Assembly (NCBI GenBank): GCA_036502005.1
Contig: DASXZH010000094.1
Coordinates: 77,772 to 141,771, forward strand
Direction: 5' to 3'
Length of the DNA stretch: 64,000 nt
Source of the DNA: DASXZH01 sp036502005
Lineage (GTDB): Bacteria; Armatimonadota; Fimbriimonadia; Fimbriimonadales; Fimbriimonadaceae
Shown: piece after piece, positions 25,448-34,536 of the stretch
Numbering within the stretch: the stretch's first letter is position 1
Layout of the letters: each line of letters starts with the position of its first letter
Position numbers and translations under genes: made by a program
The notes under the pieces: generated by a model
Databases searched by the model: none
What the model was told of the DNA's origin: nothing
Seen by the model: only the letters and a program-made list of their open reading frames with translations

Positions 25448-27262
25448 ATGGGAATGCTGCGAAATGCGACTCAGGGCGGGCCGGCGACTAAGAAGGTGCG
25501 GCCGGACACGATCAAGCGCGTTCTCCGCTTGTTCATCCCCTACAAACCTCAGGTGATTATCACGGTGGTGACCGTGCTCATCGCCTCCCTGATCGGTCTC
25601 GCGCCCTTTTTCTTCCTAAGCGACATCGTTAACCAGGGAATCCTGAATAACAACCTGGCCATCACCACCCGTTACTCGATTTACACGATCCTCTTTACGA
25701 TCGCCGCATCTGGGCTCACCCTCTATTACGGCTACCTAAGTGTGCTCATGGGCCAGAGGATCATGCGCGATTTACGCAACCAACTCTTCGTGCACCTCCA
25801 GGGGATGTCGCTGAAATTCTTCTCATCCACCCGCGTGGGCGAGATCCAAAGCCGCTTGATTAACGACGTAAGCGGCGTGCAGGGAGTGGTGAGCGCGATC
25901 GTGACCGACGCGCTTTCTAACGTCACTACAGTGATCAGTGCCCTGATAGCGATGTTCCTTTTCGACTGGAGGCTGACCCTCCTCTCAGTTGGGATTTTGC
26001 CCATTTTCGCGGTCGTGGGTTCGCGCATTGGCAACTACGCTCGCGGCGTCACAACTTCGACCCAAAAGCAGATGGCTGAGCTGAACGCCATGATGGCGGA
26101 ATCGCTCTCCATTTCCGGTGTTCTGCTCATCAAAACTAGCGGCCGTCGCGAGCTAATTACACGTCGATTTGAGCTAGAAAACGAGGGCCTATCGAAGTGG
26201 CAAGTCCAGTCCCAGATGATTCCCTACTACTTCTTTGGGCTTATCCGTTTTATTTTCACTCTCACTCCAGCTGCCGTTTACTGGCTCGCCGGCTACTTCA
26301 TAGCTCGCGGCGATAAAAGCATCACAATGGGAATGCTGGTCGCGTTTACGGCCCTTCAATCGCGCCTTTTCTTCCCTCTCACCAGCCTTATGAACGTGCA
26401 AGTTCAGCTGCTCAGCACGCTTGGTTTTTTCGACCGCATTTTCGAATACACCGATATGCCGCAAGATATTGTGGACCGCCCCAACGCTCGCCCATTACTG
26501 CCCGCCCAAGTACAAGGCCGGGTCGCCTACAACCACGTTCAGTTCAGCTACGATCCCGATGCCCCAACACCCACCCTGCAGGAAATAGACTTTGAAGCTT
26601 TGCCAGGGCAGTTGATCGCGTTGGTGGGACCGTCCGGTGCGGGCAAAACGACTCTCACCTATTTCATTCCCAGGCTGTACGATGTCGATAAAGGCTCTGT
26701 AACTATCGATGGCATCGACGTGCGCGATATCCAGCTAGATAGCCTTGGCCAGATCGTGGGGGCTGTCACTCAGGAGACTTATTTGGTGCACGCCAGCGTG
26801 GCGGAAAACCTACGCTACGGAAAGCCCGATGCGACCGATGAGGAAATAGCGGAAGCGGCCAAAATGGCCGCTATTCACGATCATATCGCGGGCCTTCCGG
26901 AAGGATACGAAACCATGGTGGGCGAGCGCGGTTACAAGCTCTCCGGCGGCGAAAAACAGCGCCTTGCAATTGCTCGCGCAATCCTTAAAAACCCCCGCAT
27001 TTTGATCTTGGATGAAGCGACTTCCTCACTCGATACTGCCTCGGAAAGGCTCATCCAGAACTCGCTTAAAGGCCTCATGGCGGGACGGACAACGTTCGCC
27101 ATCGCCCACCGTCTTTCCACTATCTTGGCCGCTGACTTGATTCTGGTTCTGGATAATGGTCGCATCGTGGAACGAGGCAAGCATCACGATCTGTTGAAGC
27201 TAAACGGTCTCTACGCCGGCCTTTATAACGAGCAATTTCAAGAGCAAGAGGTTTTGGCTTAG
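25448..27262 (+). CDS. ABC exporter, fused permease and ATPase (MsbA/lipid-drug type)
   Basis: 604 residues. Six transmembrane helices occur between about 35 and 320, followed by a nucleotide-binding domain: Walker A GPSGAGKTT near 393, signature LSGGEKQRL near 498, Walker B ILILDEATSSLD, and the H-loop AHRLST. This is the half-transporter layout of homodimeric exporters for lipids, drugs or peptides; the substrate is not readable from sequence. The next gene, a GT39-like membrane protein, starts 2 bases after its stop, so the pair is co-translated. That suggests lipid-linked or cell-envelope glycan work. Confidence 0.9.
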   Translation: MGMLRNATQGGPATKKVRPDTIKRVLRLFIPYKPQVIITVVTVLIASLIGLAPFFFLSDIVNQGILNNNLAITTRYSIYTILFTIAASGLTLYYGYLSVLMGQRIMRDLRNQLFVHLQGMSLKFFSSTRVGEIQSRLINDVSGVQGVVSAIVTDALSNVTTVISALIAMFLFDWRLTLLSVGILPIFAVVGSRIGNYARGVTTSTQKQMAELNAMMAESLSISGVLLIKTSGRRELITRRFELENEGLSKWQVQSQMIPYYFFGLIRFIFTLTPAAVYWLAGYFIARGDKSITMGMLVAFTALQSRLFFPLTSLMNVQVQLLSTLGFFDRIFEYTDMPQDIVDRPNARPLLPAQVQGRVAYNHVQFSYDPDAPTPTLQEIDFEALPGQLIALVGPSGAGKTTLTYFIPRLYDVDKGSVTIDGIDVRDIQLDSLGQIVGAVTQETYLVHASVAENLRYGKPDATDEEIAEAAKMAAIHDHIAGLPEGYETMVGERGYKLSGGEKQRLAIARAILKNPRILILDEATSSLDTASERLIQNSLKGLMAGRTTFAIAHRLSTILAADLILVLDNGRIVERGKHHDLLKLNGLYAGLYNEQFQEQEVLA

Positions 27263-27264
27263 CC

Positions 27265-29475
27265 ATGCTTGGCGTGCTCATAACTTTGATCTTTGCCTTG
27301 GGCATGGAGGGCCTCGGCCGGTCGCTCTATGGTCGCTGGATGGTCAACCTAGATCCCGCAGCCCGGACCGGAATTGGGGGGATTTTAGGGTTGGGCACGA
27401 TGGGGTTGCTAACCCTTTTTATCGGCCTTATTCCTAATGGGTTTTTCCCGCACGCGGGCGTAGTTGCGCCCTTTTGGATTTTGGGAATAGCGCATTTGTA
27501 TAGGAACAAGTTTTGGTTAGAAAAGACGCTCCCGCGTAAGCCGATTGGACTGGAGTGGCTATTCGTTTTGGCGATAGTGGTGGCGTGTCTTTTCGCCCTC
27601 GTGGCCGTATTAGCCCCAAGCACGGCGATGGATTGGGACACGATCGCTTACCACCTAGCCGTTCCCAAGCTCTGGCTAAAGGCGAATCACATCTTTCCGA
27701 TCGATTTTATCCATCACAGCAACTTCCCGGATTCGGTGGATCTGCTTTACGTGTGGGGCTTGACTTGGGGTGGGCAATCTGCAGCGAAAGCATTCCAGCT
27801 TGCTTTCTACATCTTTGGGATCTTTGCCATATTTGGCCTGACCCGGCAACGCTACGGTGGCCGCGCCGCATCTTGGGCAGCGCTGACTTTTGCCACGGTT
27901 CCTGCCGTGTTGTGGGAGGCGGGCTCGGCCTATATCGACGTCGCGCATGGGTTGTATGTGGGCTTGGGGGTTGTAGTTGCGGTAATGGCGATTGAGCAAG
28001 CGCTCACTTCAGATTTGGGTACTTCGAGCCTCTCCCGCTTCGTACCTCAGCGACCTCTCCTCTCGGGAGAGGTGAAGGATTTGGTCGGCACTGCTTCTGA
28101 TCAGTCGACAGTCGAGAGCCATGAATCGAAGGCTGGCGAGTTAGCTTCAGAGTCGTCTGCAGACCCAAAACTCTCCCGAGAGGAGAGGTCGGTGAGGAAC
28201 GAACCGGGAGAGGCTCGAACGCCCCCTTCTGAAAATACGGGTCCGCAATCGAAAATCGACAATCGACAATCCACAATCCTTTGGCCTTTAGCTGGCCTCC
28301 TGCTCGGCTTTGCGGCTGGAAGCAAATACACCGGTCTTCAGGTGTTCATCGCCGTTGGAGTGGTTTTCGGCGGGTATTTGATTATCAAAGCCAAAGGACG
28401 CGGGCTGGGGCAGCTCGCAGCCGCTTTGGCTCTCGCAACCGCCATCGGCTGCCCTTGGTACATAAAGAACATTTTATGGACCGGCAATCCGGTCTATCCC
28501 TTCTTTTACAAGCAATTCGGGGGCACGAACTGGTCCCAGTTCAACGCGGACATCTACAGCGAAGAGCAGAATACCTTTGGCGTTCCGCGCACCGGCCCCG
28601 CAGCCGGGATGGGCACACTGCCCGAATCGGTTATGGGCCTGGCTTTCATGCCGGGCCGATACACGAATCCAAGGCCGGTGCTAACCGTAACCAATGGCCA
28701 AGCGGATGGCGCACAGGGGTTCTGGTTCGGCGCTATCGGTGCCGCTGTTTTTGTCGCTGGCTTTGCCTGGTGCTTTAGCGGGAAGTTGCGCCGTTTCGAG
28801 GGCTTGATTTTGGGATTCGTCGGCTTTAGCTTCCTTATGTGGTTCGTCCTGTCCCAGCAGAGCCGTTACGCCATTAGCTTCGTTCCTATCTTGGCGATGC
28901 TGCTTGGCGCAGGAGTGGTGCGTCTACGAGCCGGGCCGATTTTGGCGGCTGCGGCAGCACTGCAAGCGCTTGCAACACTAGCAATGTTTTACAGTTCACA
29001 GTTTCAGAGCCAGATCCAGGTGGCGCTTGGCAAAGTGCCCGCTGATCAATACCTAAGCCGCACTTTAGCGCCCTACCGGCCGTTTCAATGGCTAAACGAG
29101 CATGCTAAGGGCGGGAGGGTGGCCCTCTATGATGAGGTATTTGGCTTCTATTTGGACGTTCCCTACTTCTGGGCAAACCCGGGCCATAGCACTGTTATCG
29201 GGTACGACAAGCTGAACGACGGTGCACAATTTGTCGCCCGCATGAAAGAGCTCGGCTTTACCTATATTTATCTGGGTTACACCGACCACACCGATGATAT
29301 CGAGAAGGCCCTAGGGATTGGCGGCCGGGCCGCTCCAATTTCGGATACGACAAAGTCTGCGTTTTTGGCAGACCCTCGCACGAAGTACAAGTTCCTGATT
29401 TGTGACGCGGCTACGAAGGGGTTGCTGAAGGTCGCCGTGCCGTATCGGCAGGGCGTTATTTTGCAGATTTTGTAG
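27265..29475 (+). CDS. GT39/PMT-like multi-membrane glycosyltransferase, with repeat-encoded insert
   Basis: 736 residues with about 12 hydrophobic segments. The first periplasmic loop has the family-like pattern MDWDTIAYHLAVPKLWLK with the acidic pair expected for polyprenyl-phosphate-sugar-dependent transferases. Residues ~253-340 are a hydrophilic low-complexity insert (rich in Ser, Glu and Pro) encoded by a hairpin repeat and heptamer sequence. The membrane core resumes at WPLAGLLLGFAAGSKYTG. The C-terminus is a soluble domain (YDEVFGFYLDVPYFWANPG). Probably transfers a sugar to lipid or protein on the outer face of the inner membrane. Co-translated with the ABC exporter. Confidence 0.75.
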   Translation: MLGVLITLIFALGMEGLGRSLYGRWMVNLDPAARTGIGGILGLGTMGLLTLFIGLIPNGFFPHAGVVAPFWILGIAHLYRNKFWLEKTLPRKPIGLEWLFVLAIVVACLFALVAVLAPSTAMDWDTIAYHLAVPKLWLKANHIFPIDFIHHSNFPDSVDLLYVWGLTWGGQSAAKAFQLAFYIFGIFAIFGLTRQRYGGRAASWAALTFATVPAVLWEAGSAYIDVAHGLYVGLGVVVAVMAIEQALTSDLGTSSLSRFVPQRPLLSGEVKDLVGTASDQSTVESHESKAGELASESSADPKLSREERSVRNEPGEARTPPSENTGPQSKIDNRQSTILWPLAGLLLGFAAGSKYTGLQVFIAVGVVFGGYLIIKAKGRGLGQLAAALALATAIGCPWYIKNILWTGNPVYPFFYKQFGGTNWSQFNADIYSEEQNTFGVPRTGPAAGMGTLPESVMGLAFMPGRYTNPRPVLTVTNGQADGAQGFWFGAIGAAVFVAGFAWCFSGKLRRFEGLILGFVGFSFLMWFVLSQQSRYAISFVPILAMLLGAGVVRLRAGPILAAAAALQALATLAMFYSSQFQSQIQVALGKVPADQYLSRTLAPYRPFQWLNEHAKGGRVALYDEVFGFYLDVPYFWANPGHSTVIGYDKLNDGAQFVARMKELGFTYIYLGYTDHTDDIEKALGIGGRAAPISDTTKSAFLADPRTKYKFLICDAATKGLLKVAVPYRQGVILQIL
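28023..28219. repeat. ~197-bp inverted-repeat element inside the GT39-like coding sequence
   Basis: The left arm 28023-28071 and right arm 28171-28219 are reverse complements at 46 of 49 positions (core CTCTCCCGAGAGGAGAGGTC). About 100 bases lie between them. Bases 28246-28278 immediately after contain AATCGACAATCGACAATCC, a 7-base-period repeat. All of it is translated in frame with the host gene. Confidence 0.9.
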
Positions 29476-29481
29476 GCTGCT

Positions 29482-29859
29482 GCGGCAAATCGACAAACCT
29501 TTGCCTTAGCCACAAGTGGCGAGGCTTCGGTTTGTCGAATTGCCTATTTTTGGGTGGCTGCAAGTTACCAGGGCTGCGTCTTGTCGCCTCGCTGCGCTTC
29601 GGCGACTGCGACTCCACCCTTCGCTAAAATATTGCTGGCCCTTCAGGCCGCCGGATTCTCCGGTTGAGGAGATAGGTGCCGGGTGAACTACTTTCTACTA
29701 AGATTTTTCCCATCCGACGGTTCTCTCACGGGCCAGGTTAGCAACCTCGCTCACAAGGAGATTGCTTTATAGTGTTTGTGTTAGCGCTTCGCGGCTAGAC
29801 CTGTTCCCATCCCATTGAGAAGATGCGAAAAAACCTCCTTCCGGCCAGCACGTTCGTTG
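29482..29859. repeat. family A interspersed repeat, copy 1 (29482-29655), then empty spacer
   Basis: Starts GCGGCAAATCGACAAACC, contains the small palindrome CCACAAGTGG and the inverted return GGTTTGTCGAATTGCC, then a stretch ending CACCCTTCGCTAAAATATTG and GGCCCTTCAGGCC. Bases 29656-29859 hold no gene or recognisable repeat. Confidence 0.75.
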
Positions 29860-30228
29860 CTATTCATCTTTTAAGCCCTCCACCAGGTTCTTACCTGCTC
29901 GTTTCACCCCTTGCGATAGACTAAAAACATATATGTCGTTGGCAACCTGACAGTTGGGGGTGGCCATTGGTAAGAAATCAACTGACTCTTGTTCGCCCGT
30001 GGTTTTATCCGTAAGTTCTACTTCAATAGCGGCAGTGTCGAAGCTCTTGCCATACCCGAAACCGTGGGCCGGCAAATCAAACCCCGGTCCTCCACCAATT
30101 TCAGTTCCGCCAACCTTAAAGTGGCGTGGACCGGGGTTAACCAATATAGTTGTAACCTCGCGATCGCACCCTGCAACACTTAGCAGACCAGCTATCAGTA
30201 AGAATGTAAAGCTAACTGCTTTCAACAT
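29860..30228 (-). CDS. hypothetical lipoprotein, 122 aa
   Basis: The ATG at 30228 is preceded by GAGGTATTAAAA, a good ribosome-binding site. An upstream in-frame ATG adds a non-signal extension. The N-terminus is a lipoprotein signal (MLKAVSFTFLLIAGLLSVAGC) with lipobox SVAGC, so the mature protein is membrane-anchored. The rest is small and beta-rich (TTILVNPGPRHFKVGGTEIG). No family recognised. It lies alone between a family A repeat and the dnaK terminator. Confidence 0.7.
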   Translation of the reverse strand: MLKAVSFTFLLIAGLLSVAGCDREVTTILVNPGPRHFKVGGTEIGGGPGFDLPAHGFGYGKSFDTAAIEVELTDKTTGEQESVDFLPMATPNCQVANDIYVFSLSQGVKRAGKNLVEGLKDE

Positions 30229-30323
30229 TTTTAATACCTCAAATCCAAATACGGGAAACAGAAGCTCTTCGTCTACGATGAACCCATACACCCATTAAGC
30301 CCTGCACTCCGCAGCTTCGCAAG

Positions 30324-30351
30324 TAAAAAAAGGAGCCCCTTCGGGCTCCTT
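30324..30351 (-). terminator. intrinsic terminator after dnaK
   Basis: On the minus strand AGGAGCCC-GAAG-GGGCTCCT is followed by TTTTTTT. Between it and the dnaK stop are GTGACGTGTGACG units of 7 bases (30359-30379). Confidence 0.9.
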
Positions 30352-30384
30352 CTAACTCGTCACACGTCACACGTCACTCAGAGG

Positions 30385-32307
30385 TTATTTCTCCTCTTTG
30401 AACTCCGCGTCGATGACGTCCTCGTTGGGACCGCCCCGAGCGCCAGTTCCGGCCGGCTCGCGAACTTCCTCGCCTTCTGCTCCCTCAGCAGGAGCTCCGG
30501 CATTGGCGCTGTCGTACAGCTTCGCCGAAAGATTGTGGCTTTCAGTTTCCAGCGCCTGGAACGCCTGGTTCATCTGGTCCTCGTCATCCGCTGCGACCGC
30601 CTTGCGAAGGTCGGCAACCATGTCCTGGATCCGAGTCTTCTCGGTCTCCTCCAGCTTCTCACCAAGGTCTCGAACCATCTTCTCAACCGAGTAGGCAAGC
30701 TGGTCGGATTTGTTCTTCAACTCCGCCAGTTCCTGAGCTTGTCGGTCGGTTTCCGCATTCATCTCGGCCTCTTGAACCATGCGGTCGATGTCGTCCCGCT
30801 TTAGGTTGCCGCTGCCGGTGATGGTGATGCTCTGCTTCTGGTTGGTTCCCTTATCCTGCGCGCTGACGTTCAAGATTCCGTTGGCATCGATGTCAAAGGT
30901 GACTTCGATCTGCGGGATCCGAGCGGGCGCGGGTGGAATGCCGGCCAAGTGGAAACGGCCAAGGCTCTTGTTATCCTTAGCGAGCGGACGTTCGCCCTGA
31001 AGGATGTGGATCTCCACTTCCGGCTGGTTGTCCGTCGCCGTTGTGTAGACACGGCCTTTCTTCGTCGGGATCGTCGTATTTCGCTCGATGATCTTATCGA
31101 AGATGCCGCCCTGCGTTTCAACTCCGAGCGAGAGCGGGGTCACGTCGAGAAGAACAATGTTCTTCACTTCGCCACCGAGAACGCCTGCTTGAATCGCGGC
31201 GCCTACGGCTACCACTTCATCCGGGTTTACGGATCGGTTCGGCTCCTTATCGGTAAGTTTCCGCACCAATTCTTGTACCATTGGCATTCGCGTCGAACCA
31301 CCGACGAGGATGACCTCATCAATCTCGTTTGGCTTCAGCTTGGCATCATCCAGAGCCTGCTTGAACGGCTTCTTTACGCGGTCCATAAGATCCGCGCAAA
31401 GCTCCTCAAACTTAGCCCTGGTGAGCGTGTAGTTCAGGTGCTTCGGCTGGTTATCAACGGCCGTGATGTACGGCAGGTTGATTTCCGTGCTGACCTGCGA
31501 GCTGAGTTCGATTTTGGCACGCTCCGCCGCTTCTCGAAGTCGCTGAATGGCATCTCGCTGCTGAGCGAGGTCAACGCCGCTATCCTTCTTGAACTCGACT
31601 GAAAGCCAGTCGACGATCTTCTGATCGAAGTCGTCACCACCAAGGTGGCTGTCGCCCGCTGTGGATCGAACCTCGAAAACGCCTTCGCCTACGTCCAGAA
31701 CGGAAACGTCGAACGTTCCACCACCAAGGTCGAAGACCAAAATGGTTTCGTTCGCTTTCTTGTCCAAGCCATAGGCTAGCGATGCTGCTGTTGGCTCGTT
31801 GATGATTCGCAGAACCTTGAGGCCCGCGATCTCACCGGCGTTCTTGGTTGCTGTGCGTTGCGAATCGTTAAAATAGGCCGGAACCGTAATTACGGCCTGG
31901 TCTACCGTCTCGCCCAAATACGCTTCTGCATCGGCTTTCAGCTTCTGAAGAATCATGGCGCTGATCTCTTCCGGCGTGAACTCTTTGTTCAGCGCGGGAA
32001 TGAAGGCGACCGCCTCGCCATTTTTGCCGGCCTTTACTTTATAGGGCACGCGCTTGGCTTCGGTGGCGACTTCGCTGAGCTTGTGGCCCATAAAGCGCTT
32101 GATGCTGAAAACTGTGTTTTCGGGGTTGACCACTGCCTGTCTTTTCGCAGTGATTCCAACCAGTCGCTCGCCATTCTGTTTGAACGCGACGACGCTGGGG
32201 AGGGTTCTTGATCCCTCCGATGTGCTGATAACAACCGGCTCACCGCCTTCCATCACGGCGACTACCGAGTTGGTTGTTCCTAAGTCAATTCCTACTGTCT
32301 TTCCCAT
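30385..32307 (-). CDS. dnaK: molecular chaperone DnaK (Hsp70)
   Basis: 640 residues. ATPase signatures are GIDLGTTNS at the N-terminus, FDLGGGTFDVSVLD, and VGGSTRMPMV. The substrate-binding domain follows, and the C-terminal lid ends in an acidic EFKEEK-type tail after a Gly/Ala linker. Folds nascent and stress-damaged proteins with DnaJ and GrpE, neither of which is adjacent. A RBS (GAGGAG) precedes the ATG. No CIRCE element is visible upstream, unlike groES. An imperfect dyad GGAAC...GTTCC lies at 32382-32409. The gene stop is followed directly by heptamer repeat units. Confidence 0.98.
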   Translation of the reverse strand: MGKTVGIDLGTTNSVVAVMEGGEPVVISTSEGSRTLPSVVAFKQNGERLVGITAKRQAVVNPENTVFSIKRFMGHKLSEVATEAKRVPYKVKAGKNGEAVAFIPALNKEFTPEEISAMILQKLKADAEAYLGETVDQAVITVPAYFNDSQRTATKNAGEIAGLKVLRIINEPTAASLAYGLDKKANETILVFDLGGGTFDVSVLDVGEGVFEVRSTAGDSHLGGDDFDQKIVDWLSVEFKKDSGVDLAQQRDAIQRLREAAERAKIELSSQVSTEINLPYITAVDNQPKHLNYTLTRAKFEELCADLMDRVKKPFKQALDDAKLKPNEIDEVILVGGSTRMPMVQELVRKLTDKEPNRSVNPDEVVAVGAAIQAGVLGGEVKNIVLLDVTPLSLGVETQGGIFDKIIERNTTIPTKKGRVYTTATDNQPEVEIHILQGERPLAKDNKSLGRFHLAGIPPAPARIPQIEVTFDIDANGILNVSAQDKGTNQKQSITITGSGNLKRDDIDRMVQEAEMNAETDRQAQELAELKNKSDQLAYSVEKMVRDLGEKLEETEKTRIQDMVADLRKAVAADDEDQMNQAFQALETESHNLSAKLYDSANAGAPAEGAEGEEVREPAGTGARGGPNEDVIDAEFKEEK

Positions 32308-32420
32308 TGGTCTCTCTTTCTCTCCTCGTTTATTATGCTTATTGGCGCAAACTACTTGAGCCCTATAGACTCATATACGTTGGAACAGTTTACCCGGTTG
32401 CAAAGTTCCCGGTGCTGCGC

Positions 32421-32478
32421 GTGAAAAGTAAAAGGTGATAAGTGATAGGTGATAGGTGAAAGGTGATAGGTGATAAGG
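32421..32478. repeat. heptamer array, left arm (GTGATAA/GTGATAG type)
   Basis: Eight degenerate 7-base units of the form GTGATAA, GTGATAG and GTGAAAG. The inverse complement (CACTTAT/CACCTAT units) is at 33901-33930, so the pair encloses the two genes in between. Confidence 0.8.
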
Positions 32479-32489
32479 AGGCGGACGAG

Positions 32490-33161
32490 TTAAATTCCAA
32501 GGTAGCCGTTGCTCTGGAGTTTCCCCTCGATCAACGAGGGCCAATAAATCTCGGAGCCTTCCAGAATGTTTAGCCTGAACAATATGCTTTCAGGGTTTGC
32601 CTGACCAATAGCATGAACCCTTAAGGAGACGTCGCTCTCAAAGTGCATGTACAGAATCTCGAGGCCACATTGTGTGCGGGCCATTTTGAAACTGATTGAT
32701 CCCGATTCCTGTAACTTTGAAGCTTTATCCGGCGCTACCACGTTAAACCAGTCCCAAGCAAAATCTTTATGTCCGATTCGGCCAGCGGAAAATCCGAAGC
32801 CAACTGAGTTCGTCTCAGGATGTTCGCTGTAAGTGACTTCGTATTTGTCGTTGACTAAGAATGATTTTACGAACCAGAGCCGCACTACTTCGTCAAGCTC
32901 AGGCCTTCGATCGTTTTGGACCTCAGTTGCGATGGCTATTAGCTGATTTCTAAGTTCTTGATTCTCACTCAGCAGACCGGGTGCGACATTTTCATACTTC
33001 TGGTATAGCTCCATCGATCGTTCATGCCGAAGATCGTCCCTCCGCGTAATCCCTCTTTCCTCGATCTTGACCTCCGACATGTCCAGGACGAGTTCCCCTG
33101 ATTCACTTGAGTCATTAGCCAATTCGAGGCTGCGCCAAAGAATCCTTCCTATGTGAGCCAT
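32490..33161 (-). CDS. hypothetical protein, 223 aa
   Basis: Not recognised. It has no signal peptide or membrane segment. A charged, probably coiled N-terminal half (EVKIEERGITRRDDLRHERS, then LLSENQELRNQLIAIATEV) precedes a mixed alpha/beta C-terminal half. It lies directly beside a heptamer array on its 3' side. About 140 bases separate it from the upstream kinase-like gene on the same strand. Both are bracketed by the inverted GTGATAA-type arrays and could be cargo of such an element. Confidence 0.55.
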   Translation of the reverse strand: MAHIGRILWRSLELANDSSESGELVLDMSEVKIEERGITRRDDLRHERSMELYQKYENVAPGLLSENQELRNQLIAIATEVQNDRRPELDEVVRLWFVKSFLVNDKYEVTYSEHPETNSVGFGFSAGRIGHKDFAWDWFNVVAPDKASKLQESGSISFKMARTQCGLEILYMHFESDVSLRVHAIGQANPESILFRLNILEGSEIYWPSLIEGKLQSNGYLGI

Positions 33162-33301
33162 TACTTGTTCTACCGAAATGTGCCCGATGAGTTTCTCATT
33201 GACGCCCTACCCCCTCCACCAAAAGGGGCATTGAGGTTAGAAGCCCCACAAGTTCCCCTAGCAATTTACACGCGATTCGCTAGGCAGAGTATTGGATGGG
33301 C

Positions 33302-33790
33302 TTACTCTCGAGGCTTGAGTTCGTCTGGTGTGGGCGATTCAAACTGAGTCGACCACTCTTCGAGTTCGGCTTCGCTAATAAGGTAGGTGCCCTTTCCTGC
33401 GTTTTCGTTTCGAGCCTTCACTCTCTCTTTTAGCACGTCCAAAGATTCTTCAAGATAGAGCAGCTCCGATCTAGCCCCCAACGCGGCGGTTCTCGCCCGA
33501 AAATCGTCCCGCTCCTCGCGAGCCCATACCCCGAAGTCCAAGACAACGTTTACTCCAAGCAAAAGAGCCTTTTCTGCCAATTGCCACTGGACCTTCTCGA
33601 CCCGGTCATGGGCGAGATTCCATTGATCTAAAGTGTTAGGTTCGCAAATGCCGTCGCCATACAGCGGAACCATCCACTCATCCGGCGTAAACCGCAGCGC
33701 TGAATTTTCCTGTTCCAAGCGCTTGGCCAGAGTGGTTTTGCCCGAGCCCGGCAGGCCGCACAGCAGATATAGGGTTGGCTTTCGAATCAC
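33302..33790 (-). CDS. P-loop kinase-like ATPase (zeta-toxin/AAA_33 type)
   Basis: 162 residues. Walker A GLPGSGKTTLAKRL at residues 12-25, a DxD/Walker-B-like strand (VNVVLDFGVWAREER), and a lid region rich in Arg (LKERVKARNE). The pattern and size fit small metabolite or nucleotide kinases of the AAA_33/zeta-like group, which phosphorylate small substrates in the cytoplasm. The substrate is unknown. The family includes toxin-antitoxin kinases, but no antitoxin-like gene is adjacent. Confidence 0.75.
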   Translation of the reverse strand: MIRKPTLYLLCGLPGSGKTTLAKRLEQENSALRFTPDEWMVPLYGDGICEPNTLDQWNLAHDRVEKVQWQLAEKALLLGVNVVLDFGVWAREERDDFRARTAALGARSELLYLEESLDVLKERVKARNENAGKGTYLISEAELEEWSTQFESPTPDELKPRE

Positions 33791-33840
33791 TCGGAAATTC
33801 TAGCCAGTTTCTTTGATGAACGGTCTGTGTTTATGTGAGG

Positions 33841-33930
33841 GACAAGCTTCTTGTCCGGGCGCCTTTCGCTAGAGTGCAAAGGGGAAGGTGTTTCCGGACC
33901 CATCACTTATCACTTTTCACCTATCACCTG
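33841..33930. repeat. heptamer array, right arm, with conserved core
   Basis: Positions 33901-33930 are CACTTAT/CACCTAT units, inverse to 32421-32478. Next to them, on the minus strand, TCCGGAAACACCTTCCCCTT resembles the core enclosed at 36733-36787. The array runs into the 3' end of the lyxose isomerase gene, whose TGA stop is formed by a GGTGATAGG unit. Confidence 0.75.
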
Positions 33931-34448
33931 GTTCTCACAATTCTGGGATCGCTAAAAACATCGTATTCATCCGTGCTTCTAGTTGAAAACTCCGAAACGA
34001 CAGCGCCCTCTTCTCCGGCTTTAAACCAGTGCAGGGTGTTGGGCAGGATAGTAAATTGTTCGCCCGGTCCCAAAATCACTTCATGCCGGACCGTGTACAC
34101 GCCTTCTGGCGGTTGCACTTGTGGGTTTGAAGTTGCCTTACCCTCAACGTAAAGAAACACCTTCCCCCATCGGCAGCGAAAAGTTTCTTCTTTTCCCGGA
34201 TCCGATCCGATCGGCGGATGCCGATGCTCCGGGCAGGTTTGGTTTGGGAACAGAACCAACTCTTTCGCGCAACATCGATCAGTGTTGATGTAGACGACGA
34301 GTTGCAAACCCGTGATCTCCAACTCACCCAATCCGAAGTCGGCAACCTCGATATCATTCTTTTCCTCTTGGGTGAGAACGATGCCCGCGTTTTGCAAATA
34401 TTCAATCGCTCGGGCTCTCGCCGACGAGGCTTGTTCGGAAGAAAGCAT
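33924..34448 (-). CDS. D-lyxose/D-mannose isomerase-like cupin
   Basis: 174 residues matching the D-lyxose ketol-isomerase family (cupin fold): metal ligands in EHRHPP (His75, His77) and KEETFRC (Glu88), with a later His in NTLHWF. Predicted to interconvert aldose and ketose forms of lyxose or mannose in the cytoplasm. Normal length. It lies alone between two pairs of heptamer arrays, and its stop codon lies inside a repeat unit, so the repeat defines its 3' end. No sugar transport or kinase genes are adjacent. Confidence 0.8.
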   Translation of the reverse strand: MLSSEQASSARARAIEYLQNAGIVLTQEEKNDIEVADFGLGELEITGLQLVVYINTDRCCAKELVLFPNQTCPEHRHPPIGSDPGKEETFRCRWGKVFLYVEGKATSNPQVQPPEGVYTVRHEVILGPGEQFTILPNTLHWFKAGEEGAVVSEFSTRSTDEYDVFSDPRIVRTR

Positions 34449-34452
34449 TTGG

Positions 34453-34487
34453 TAAGCGTAACACGTAACAGGTGACGCGTGACGGGT
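34453..34487. repeat. heptamer array, left arm (GTAACAC/GTGACGC type)
   Basis: Five 7-base units GTAACAC, GTAACAG, GTGACGC and GTGACGG. Inverse units are at 35354-35398, so the pair encloses one gene (34537-35289). Confidence 0.75.
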
Positions 34488-34536
34488 CGATCAACACGGC
34501 TCGGGCACCTGCAAGCAAATCTGCAGCTGCTGGCCG

